A stretch of 11,114 bases of DNA from DAOPYE01 sp035352715 (GTDB lineage: Bacteria; Acidobacteriota; Holophagae; Holophagales; Holophagaceae). The position numbers were made by a program, and so were the translations under genes. Within the stretch, counting starts at the first letter, position 1. Each line of letters starts with the position of its first letter. Where the stretch lies: positions 1 through 11,114 of the forward strand of contig DAOPYE010000082.1 in the NCBI GenBank assembly GCA_035352715.1, written 5' to 3'. This document shows, in pieces, positions 1-4,999 of this stretch. The notes under the pieces are model-generated. The model was not told the DNA's origin, did no database searches, and was given only the letters and a program-made list of their open reading frames with translations.

Positions 1-156
1 CGCTCCGAACTCGCCACTGGCGGCGCCCGAGCGCTGGATGGCCGAGTGGATCTTGTCCGCATCGAAGGATGTCTGCTGGCCATCGCGTTTGATGACGCAG
101 AAGGGCAGGTGTCCCGCAAGGGAAGGGGAAGCTTCGACGACGTCGAGTGCAGGCAT
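1..156 (-). CDS. Ribonucleotide reductase, N-terminal ATP-cone fragment (partial)
   Basis: The first 52 codons of a minus-strand gene that runs off the left edge. Residues 20-52 read CVIKRDGQQTSFDADKIHSA and continue into a GEFG segment. This is the hallmark start of an ATP-cone, the allosteric nucleotide-binding domain at the N-terminus of ribonucleotide reductases, which make deoxyribonucleotides in the cytoplasm. The ATG at 156 is preceded by GGAGG with about 7 nt spacing, and an in-frame TGA lies six codons upstream, so the start is well supported. NrdR also has an ATP-cone, but after an N-terminal zinc ribbon that is absent here. The fragment is too short to separate class III (NrdD), class I (NrdA) and class II. 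The B12 riboswitch upstream favours a B12-independent class (I or III), by inference. The frame is missed by simple ORF calling because the gene is truncated. Confidence 0.85.
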   Translation of the reverse strand, partial: MPALDVVEASPSLAGHLPFCVIKRDGQQTSFDADKIHSAIQRSGAASGEFGA

Positions 157-330
157 GGTGGCCTCCGGGGATCAGGCTCCAGGCAGACCTCCGGCTGGGA
201 ACACGGGTTCCATGGCGACGGCCAGAAGGAACAAGCCCGCGGCCGAACGGCGGCACTGAACTGGGGTACGAGGTTTTGATGGCTGTGGCCGTTCTCCCTC
301 GGAACGAAACACACCGCGTGAAAGCGGATC

Positions 331-509
331 CATGGCAGGTCTTCGGGCTGATGGGCGTTCTGGAGTTCCAGGTTCCTCGAGTTCCGCTTCCCAGCCTCGC
401 AAGGCCAGTGCCGTAGAGCCCTTGTTCCCAATTACCGCTGCGGGGCAGCGCCGGAATCACACCGGCTTCCCTTTTCAAAGTCGGGATCGCTCCAGGCTTA
501 CCAGGGGGT
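331..509 (-). promoter_or_regulatory. Cobalamin (B12) riboswitch in the ribonucleotide reductase leader
   Basis: Read on the minus strand, positions 471-432 give GGGAAGCCGGTGTGATTCCG followed by a CGCTGCCCCGCAGCGGTAA block, which is the conserved cobalamin-aptamer core. Further downstream are a CACTGG element, a GGCTGGGAAG element (near 395-385) and the terminal box AGCCCGAAGACCTGCC at 349-334. All conserved boxes are present in the right order. The 5' limit is set from the predicted start site, and the outer P1 pairing is not resolved. About 175 nt separate the aptamer from the ATG at 156. I do not see one obvious expression platform there. Candidates are a short CCGC/GCGG hairpin followed by a U-rich stretch just after the aptamer, and a long-range pairing of 287-294 with 245-251. 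Known family behaviour is repression by adenosylcobalamin or a related cobalamin. Confidence 0.95.
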
Positions 510-515
510 GACCAC

Positions 516-544
516 AAGGTATGGTGGCCACCCTGCGCCGTCAA
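516..544 (-). promoter_or_regulatory. Sigma70-type promoter for the riboswitch-reductase transcript
   Basis: On the minus strand, TTGACG (544-539) and TACCTT (521-516) are separated by 17 nt. This predicts transcription starting near 509, just before the cobalamin aptamer. The -35 box overlaps a small inverted repeat, AACA-CAAAA-TGTT (543-555). On the minus strand this reads ATTTTGTGTT, resembling one half of an NrdR box, but no convincing full 16-bp NrdR palindrome or second box is present. Confidence 0.6.
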
Positions 545-634
545 CACAAAATGTTCGGGTTCGCCCCCTTCTCTTGGAGCGAGCATTGATGGGTTTGGGC
601 CATCTTCCGGGCATTTGAGCCGTGATGGCCGAAC

Positions 635-650
635 GCCCTGCGGGCAGGGC
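635..650. repeat. Perfect GC-rich inverted repeat in the divergent intergenic region
   Basis: GCCCTGC-GG-GCAGGGC gives seven perfect pairs around a 2-nt centre. It lies between the two divergent promoters, about 90 bp behind the minus-strand -35 box and 14 bp before the plus-strand -35 box. It has no T-tract on either side. It could be a regulator-binding palindrome or simply a hairpin; no family is recognised. Apart from this element and the two promoters, I see no gene in the span from 545 to 810. Confidence 0.35.
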
Positions 651-663
651 TCAACTCTTTGCC

Positions 664-692
664 TTGCCGTAATTCCATAATCAGCATAGATT
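664..692 (+). promoter_or_regulatory. Probable promoter of the secreted repeat protein gene
   Basis: TTGCCG (664-669) and TAGATT (687-692) are separated by 17 nt in a locally AT-richer stretch. The predicted start near 699 leaves an untranslated leader of about 110 nt before the ATG at 811. Support is motif match and spacing only. Confidence 0.4.
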
Positions 693-810
693 CCACGGAT
701 GAATTAACGTGGCGGCGAGAAAGCCTCCGGGGAGTCTGCCGGAGCAGCTTTGCGCAGAGGTTGTCCTTGAGTGGCGGCCATAACCGTACGACCCATCGAA
801 GGAGTCCTTC

Positions 811-1455
811 ATGAACAAGCAGGTGGTTGCCTTTCTGGGAGCCTTGGCGCTCGTCTCGCCGCTTTCTGCCCAGATGATCGCCCAGGGCAAGAACTTGGCT
901 TGGTCCACCAACACCGGTCAAACGGGATCCCTGCGCATCAGCGTGGTGAACGGTCCTTACTTTGAAGCTGAACAGACGAACGAGAAGAACCGGGCTGTGG
1001 GCATCGTCAAGCTGATCGGCGCGGTGGTCGACAACGGTCGGAGGGTTGTGCTCATCAATGGGGGGCAGTGGAAGGAAGTGTGGGATGGCTCCCTTTCCGA
1101 TCACGAGATCACCGGCACCCTGGTGGCGGGTTCCTCCCGGTTCACCTTCAGGATCGTGGAGCCGATGGCGGCTTCAAGGAATCCCTTCTCCGAGGGCAAG
1201 ACCATGAGGTGGAACTCGGGTGCGGGGCAAAACGGCATCATGCGCGTGGTTTCTTCGTCGGGTTCCAGGTTTGTTGTGGAACAGAAAAACGAGAGGAACG
1301 CCGCTGCGGGGTTTATCCGTTTTGAGGGTGAATACGTGGATGGCAGGGTCACTCTGATCAACAAGCAGTGGCATGAGACCTGGGTTGGCACGTTCCTCAA
1401 TGGCAGGGTGACCGGGAAAATCAACGGCAGAACCGAATTCTCGATCTTCGAATAA
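811..1455 (+). CDS. Secreted protein of two tandem beta-rich repeats, function unknown
   Basis: A 214-residue protein that I do not recognise. Residues 1-20 form a Sec signal peptide (basic start, hydrophobic core, cleavage after LSA), so the product is exported. The mature part is an internal duplication of about 85-90 residues. Copy A (26-115) and copy B (129-213) share the order GK-x-x-x-W-x(5)-GQ-x-G-x-(L/M)-R, then a VEQ/AEQ-x-NE-(K/R)-N motif, a G-(I/F)-(V/I) strand, a LIN-x(1-3)-QW(K/H)E-x-W motif, and a final G-x-(V/I)-TG strand. The alternating hydrophobic pattern with many Gly and aromatic residues suggests beta-sheet repeats. AAGGAG precedes the ATG at 811. That site sits inside the palindrome GAAGGA-G-TCCTTC (798-810). 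The downstream ankyrin gene begins 68 bp after the stop with no clear terminator between, so the two may be cotranscribed. Confidence 0.85.
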   Translation: MNKQVVAFLGALALVSPLSAQMIAQGKNLAWSTNTGQTGSLRISVVNGPYFEAEQTNEKNRAVGIVKLIGAVVDNGRRVVLINGGQWKEVWDGSLSDHEITGTLVAGSSRFTFRIVEPMAASRNPFSEGKTMRWNSGAGQNGIMRVVSSSGSRFVVEQKNERNAAAGFIRFEGEYVDGRVTLINKQWHETWVGTFLNGRVTGKINGRTEFSIFE

Positions 1456-1523
1456 GCCAGCAGGCCGGTCCTTCGGGCCAGCAACGAAGCTCTGCGGGAA
1501 GCACGACGCCATCAGGAGAACCT

Positions 1524-3446
1524 ATGCGAATGAGTGATTGGGCCCGGCGCTTTCCGGTGGCTTCGCTCCTGGCTTGTGTGGTCATGTCGGGTGCATGGTT
1601 GCCGGTCCGCGGAGCGGAAAGCCGCTCTGGATCAGCACTTTGCCAGGCCATCGACGGCAACAATGCAGCCAAGGTCCAGGCGGCCATCGACGGCGGTGCG
1701 GATGTCAACGAAGTGGTCGAAAAGGACACCTTGTTGTGCCGAGCCATCGCGGCAAATCGCCAGGAGGTCGTGAAGGTCCTGCTGCTGTCCCCCAGGGTGG
1801 ACGTGAACAAGCGAGGCACCTATGTGGACGGCTTCAATGATGAGTGGGAGCGCACGCCCTTGATCATCGCCTCCAAACGGGGGGACACGGCCATCGTGAA
1901 CCTGCTGCTGGACAGGGGAGCGGATCTCAACGCCCGAGACCGGGTCAACGGTTCGCCCCTGGAACGTGGCAGTACGGCCCTGATTCTGGCCGCCCACTTT
2001 GATCACATGGATACAGTGAAGGCGCTTTTCTCCCACGCCAAAAAGCCCGATGTCCAGTTGCGGGACAAGGAAGGCAAGACGGCCTTCTGGATGGCCTCGG
2101 CCAACGAGAATTTTGAGATGGTGCAGTTTCTGTTCGGCAAGGGTTCGAAAATCGATGTGCCGGACAAGGATGGGAAATCCATCCTCACCACGACCCTGTT
2201 GCACAAGAAGCTCGAGGTGCTCGATTTTCTCGTCGCCAAAGGCGCGGATATCAACCGAGTGGATGATGCGGGAATGACGCCACTCATGACGGCCGCGGGC
2301 TTCAATCAAAGCAAGAAAGCCAGCGTACTGGGGTTCCTGGGGGAATTCCTCACCTTCAAGCCCAAGCTGGACCTTCAACAGATCAAGCCCCGGGGTGGGG
2401 GCGAATCGGCCCTGCATCTGGCCTCTCAGACGGGTTTTGTAGAGGCCATCCAAATGCTGGTGGACTGCGGGGCGAACATCAACCTCGTCTCCCTGACCAT
2501 GGGGCGCACGCCCTTGGCCACCGCGGCGGTTGCCAAACAAGTGGAATCGGCGCGATGTCTTCTCAAGCGCGGCGCGAAGACAGAGATCGCGGACAAAAGC
2601 GCCTTCACCCCGCTGACCCTGGCGGTCATTCAGTGCGATCCCGACATGGTGCGCGTGCTGGTTGCGGGGGGAGCTGTCCCCGAGTTCCGGGCACCGGGCC
2701 ACAACTACACCCCGTTGGTGGCTGCCGCCGCCAACCTGGACCCCTTCAAGCATGACAAGTGCCTGACCATCATCAAGATCCTGCTGGATGGCAAAGCGGA
2801 TATCAACTTCCCGGCTTCGGATGGTCGAACCGCGCTGTTGGCTGCCGCTGCCAGCAGCAACCAGAGCCAGGGCTTGGCCACGGCCACCCTGCTGCTGGAA
2901 CGGGGGGCCAACCCGGATGTGGCGAACACCAAGGGAGAAACGCCCCTGATGTTGGCTGCTGGCAATGGCAACGAGAAGGTCGTCAAGCTTCTGCTGAAGA
3001 AGGACGCCAAGATCGATCTGAAGACCGGGGCGGGCGAAACGGTCATGAGCTTCGCGCAGCGTTCCGGCAAAGCGTCCATCACCGCGTTGCTGGCCGCCAA
3101 GGGCGCCAAGCCCGACGCGCCCGTCACCTTGGCAAAGGTCGTGGTCAAGGATCTGGTGGGCACCTGGGTGGGTCAACAGGACGGCCTGCCTCAGGCTGTT
3201 TTTAATCTTGTCTTGAACAAGAACAACAGCTTTACGTTTGTATCCCGTTTCACGGCCGCAGCTCTGAAGCAGTTGCCCAAGGGTTCTGTGAACCCGGTCA
3301 TCGCCTCCCAGAAGGGGACCTACACCGTTAATAACGACATCCTGGTGCTGAATATCGCCGGGGCAGCCCCCTTGTCCCGGAAATGGAAGCTGGAGGGCAG
3401 CATGCTGATACTGGATGGCGTGATTCGGCTTAAGAAATCGAACTAG
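1524..3446 (+). CDS. Exported ankyrin-repeat protein with C-terminal lipocalin-like domain
   Basis: A 640-residue protein. Residues 1-31 look like a signal peptide (two Arg, hydrophobic core, cleavage near RGA-ES). An S-L-L-A-C lipobox-like string exists, but the hydrophobic segment continues past it, so a soluble periplasmic or secreted protein is more likely than a lipoprotein. Residues 35-535 hold about 14 ankyrin repeats, several canonical (for example GETPLMLAAGNGNEKVVKLL near 475). Others carry insertions of 6-10 residues between helices or in the loops. Ankyrin arrays bind proteins; the partner is unknown. From about residue 539 there is a separate region of about 100 residues with LVGTWVG, NNSFTF, GTYTVNND and a final W-x-LEGSMLILDG. 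This is the pattern of lipocalin-like beta-barrel domains. AGGAG precedes the ATG at 1524; an in-frame ATG at 1530 is a weaker alternative. It follows the duplicated secreted protein and may share its transcript. Confidence 0.9.
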   Translation: MRMSDWARRFPVASLLACVVMSGAWLPVRGAESRSGSALCQAIDGNNAAKVQAAIDGGADVNEVVEKDTLLCRAIAANRQEVVKVLLLSPRVDVNKRGTYVDGFNDEWERTPLIIASKRGDTAIVNLLLDRGADLNARDRVNGSPLERGSTALILAAHFDHMDTVKALFSHAKKPDVQLRDKEGKTAFWMASANENFEMVQFLFGKGSKIDVPDKDGKSILTTTLLHKKLEVLDFLVAKGADINRVDDAGMTPLMTAAGFNQSKKASVLGFLGEFLTFKPKLDLQQIKPRGGGESALHLASQTGFVEAIQMLVDCGANINLVSLTMGRTPLATAAVAKQVESARCLLKRGAKTEIADKSAFTPLTLAVIQCDPDMVRVLVAGGAVPEFRAPGHNYTPLVAAAANLDPFKHDKCLTIIKILLDGKADINFPASDGRTALLAAAASSNQSQGLATATLLLERGANPDVANTKGETPLMLAAGNGNEKVVKLLLKKDAKIDLKTGAGETVMSFAQRSGKASITALLAAKGAKPDAPVTLAKVVVKDLVGTWVGQQDGLPQAVFNLVLNKNNSFTFVSRFTAAALKQLPKGSVNPVIASQKGTYTVNNDILVLNIAGAAPLSRKWKLEGSMLILDGVIRLKKSN

Positions 3447-3483
3447 CCGCTCGCCACGGCAGAGCCTTCCTCTGAGTGTGATC

Positions 3484-3502
3484 GCTCCCTCGTTGGGGGA
3501 GC
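3484..3502 (+). terminator. Possible terminator hairpin after the ankyrin gene
   Basis: GCTCCC-TCGTTGG-GGGAGC forms a 6-bp stem with a 7-nt loop, 37 bp after the ankyrin stop codon. The following ATTCGGTTGG is not a proper T-tract, so intrinsic termination is uncertain. It is the best hairpin between the two genes. Confidence 0.3.
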
Positions 3503-3593
3503 ATTCGGTTGGTCGGAAGTCGATGGTCGAGAACGTTGGATGAGATGAAGCCCTGAATGCCTCCCCGCACTTTGATGGGCGTGCGTTTTGACG

Positions 3594-3602
3594 TGCTAGC
3601 AT
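3594..3602 (+). promoter_or_regulatory. Possible extended -10 promoter for the radical SAM gene
   Basis: TGCTAGCAT matches an extended -10 element (TG, one base, then TAGCAT). No -35 box lies at 17 nt; TTGATG lies at 19 nt. It would start transcription near 3609, giving a leader of about 50 nt. Weak evidence. Confidence 0.25.
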
Positions 3603-3660
3603 CGAACAGTTTTTGCGGCCCATGCGGCAACGGGCGGGACCACGAGATGAGGGCTGATTC

Positions 3661-4638
3661 ATGCTTTTTGTAATCAATACCAGCTGCAACCGGGATTGTT
3701 CCTACTGTTTTGAAGGCGAGCTGCGTCAGCAGACTCCCCGGATGATGACGGTCGACGATATCCACCGGCTCGCGCGCTGGGCGGGGCCCGCCCACGTGGG
3801 CAACAATTCGGTGCTGGGCGGCGAACCGACGCTTCATCCCCAGCTGATTCCCATCATGGAGGTCGTGGGTCACTACAGTAGCGAGCCCCCGCTTCTGCTC
3901 ACCAACGGCGTTGGCGACCCGGCCCTCATGAAGGAGCTGGCCAAGCGCCCCATCCGCTTCCTGGTCAACATCAATCATCTCGACGCCTATTCGGATCTGG
4001 AAAAAGAGCGTCTGGCTACGAACCTGGTGACCATCCAGAAGGGGTGGTTCCAGGCCCTCGCCTTCAGCGTCACCATCACGAAGCCCGACGACGATCATTC
4101 CATCCTGCTCGATCTGCTGCGCAGCCCCGTGGGGGCGAGCGTTCTGGTGGTGCGGATCGGCGTCTCGACGCCCGGCTATGGCTTCAAGAACCCCTTCCCG
4201 CGGGAGTTCTCCCAGGATTATGGGCTGGCGTACGCCCGGCTGGCCGCGGCCATTCATCGCATCCGGCCCCATATCCAGATCAGCAACGAATGTGCGCTCA
4301 ATGGATGCCTGGTGGATGAAGCCACCGAGGCTCGCCTTCAGGGGACCGTCGACAACTTCAAGCTCGTCTGCAGAAGCGGGAATTGTGACATCCTGCCGGA
4401 TTTCTCGACCCACTGGTGCTACGCGGCCCACGCGATCCCTGAGCTGAAGATCGACAACATCTTCAAGTACCAGAGCCTGGACCACGTGCAGTACGAGCTT
4501 TCCATGGCCCATGAGCGCTTGCAGCGATCCCTGGGTTCGCAGTGCGAACATGGCACCTGTGATCGCCTGAACTGCCATGGCCCTTGCGTGGTGCAGAACT
4601 ACTACCGGAAACATCGCGAGCGCATCGACGCCCAGTGA
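3661..4638 (+). CDS. Radical SAM protein with variant SPASM-like cysteine-rich C-terminus
   Basis: A 325-residue cytoplasmic iron-sulfur enzyme. The radical SAM cluster motif C-x3-C-x2-C is at residues 9, 13 and 16 (CNRDCSYCFE), only eight residues from the start. It is followed by the SAM-binding GGEP motif at 53-56 (GGEPTLHP). The C-terminal third has extra cysteines at 211, 216, 237, 242 and 253, and a dense group at 295, 300, 305 and 309 (C-x4-C-x4-C-x3-C). SPASM domains, found in sulfatase maturases and peptide-modifying enzymes, use C-x2-C-x5-C-x3-C. This is therefore a variant or an unrelated ligand set for one or two auxiliary clusters. The substrate is unknown: no sulfatase, PQQ gene or convincing precursor peptide is adjacent. 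The SD is modest (AGGG about 8 nt before the ATG). It appears to be transcribed alone, because hairpins and promoter-like sequences flank it on both sides. Confidence 0.85.
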   Translation: MLFVINTSCNRDCSYCFEGELRQQTPRMMTVDDIHRLARWAGPAHVGNNSVLGGEPTLHPQLIPIMEVVGHYSSEPPLLLTNGVGDPALMKELAKRPIRFLVNINHLDAYSDLEKERLATNLVTIQKGWFQALAFSVTITKPDDDHSILLDLLRSPVGASVLVVRIGVSTPGYGFKNPFPREFSQDYGLAYARLAAAIHRIRPHIQISNECALNGCLVDEATEARLQGTVDNFKLVCRSGNCDILPDFSTHWCYAAHAIPELKIDNIFKYQSLDHVQYELSMAHERLQRSLGSQCEHGTCDRLNCHGPCVVQNYYRKHRERIDAQ

Positions 4639-4691
4639 AGGGAAACTGAAAGCCAGCACCCGGCCTATCTTTCGGCAAATCCAAAAAATGA

Positions 4692-4721
4692 TTGGGTTTG
4701 AGGGCGCAAAAGAATTATATT
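4692..4721 (+). promoter_or_regulatory. Probable promoter of the arabinofuranosidase gene
   Basis: TTGGGT (4692-4697), an 18-nt spacer and TATATT (4716-4721; five of six consensus bases) predict a start near 4728. TTATAT one base earlier gives 17-nt spacing. It sits directly before a LacI-type operator, which supports its being a real, regulated promoter. Confidence 0.55.
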
Positions 4722-4729
4722 GGGCCCAA

Positions 4730-4743
4730 TGCAACCGGTTTCA
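4730..4743. promoter_or_regulatory. LacI-family-type operator
   Basis: TGCAACCGGTTTCA fits the pattern TGnAAnCGnTTnCA exactly. This is the common half-symmetric operator with a central CG bound by LacI/GalR/CcpA-type repressors. It is palindromic except for one base pair. It lies at about +2 to +15 relative to the predicted start, where a bound repressor would block initiation. By inference it is bound by a sugar-responsive LacI-family regulator encoded outside the window. No second perfect copy was found near the other genes. Confidence 0.6.
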
Positions 4744-4756
4744 CGCCCAGGGGTGC

Positions 4757-4788
4757 CATACTCCTGTTTTTATAAAAACAGGAGTATG
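4757..4788. repeat. Perfect 32-bp palindrome in the arabinofuranosidase leader
   Basis: The arm CATACTCCTGTTTTTA is followed immediately by its exact reverse complement, with no interruption. In RNA it would form a hairpin of about 14 pairs with a minimal loop. It begins about 28 nt after the predicted start site and 119 bp after the radical SAM stop. No T-tract follows on either strand, so it is not a standard intrinsic terminator. Possible roles are a second operator, a 5' mRNA-stabilising hairpin, or a factor-assisted terminator for the upstream gene. Confidence 0.8.
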
Positions 4789-4999
4789 TGTCTTCTTGGG
4801 ATGCTTTTTAGCTCTTTAGGCTCAAGTCTGCCGCCAATTTTTCGATCGTTGATGCAACCACCGGGAACAAGGGCTGGTCTTACTTTCCAGGTCCTTTTTT
4901 TTTGGGGCCGCCGACTCGTCATGGCGCACGCCTGGGCTGCAAAGCCTTTATGGAGGTGTGACGCTTCATCTCATATTTCCTTGAAGGGGAATTCACACC

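Larger units (their letters stand above)
4639..4999. other. AT-rich 361-bp regulatory intergenic region
   Basis: No gene is seen here. Counting 4681-4920 gives about 47% GC, well below the flanking coding DNA. It contains a promoter, a LacI-type operator and a 32-bp palindrome (listed separately), a 12-bp palindrome ATTGGGCCCAAT at 4719-4730 that abuts the operator, and a run of nine T at 4895-4903. The final 20 bp carry the SD of the arabinofuranosidase gene. From the predicted start site, the leader would be about 270 nt. Confidence 0.7.

Noticed and set aside
172..402. 76-codon minus-strand ORF overlapping the riboswitch leader
   Set aside because: It covers the aptamer itself, has no SD, and has no recognisable domain; it is the leader read as protein, ending at the in-frame stop before the reductase start.
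1456..1523. GGCC-N9-GGCC hairpin as a terminator between the repeat protein and ankyrin genes
   Set aside because: The stem is only 4 bp and no T-tract follows.
1632..3689. Long minus-strand ORF opposite the ankyrin gene
   Set aside because: It is an antisense shadow of a GC-rich gene; its product is Gln/Arg/His/Gly-rich without domain motifs, while the plus strand encodes clear ankyrin repeats.
4762..4783. LexA (SOS) box inside the 32-bp palindrome (CTGT...ACAG)
   Set aside because: CTGT and ACAG are separated by 10 nt rather than the 8 nt of the enterobacterial LexA box, and the downstream gene is a glycosidase, not a repair gene.
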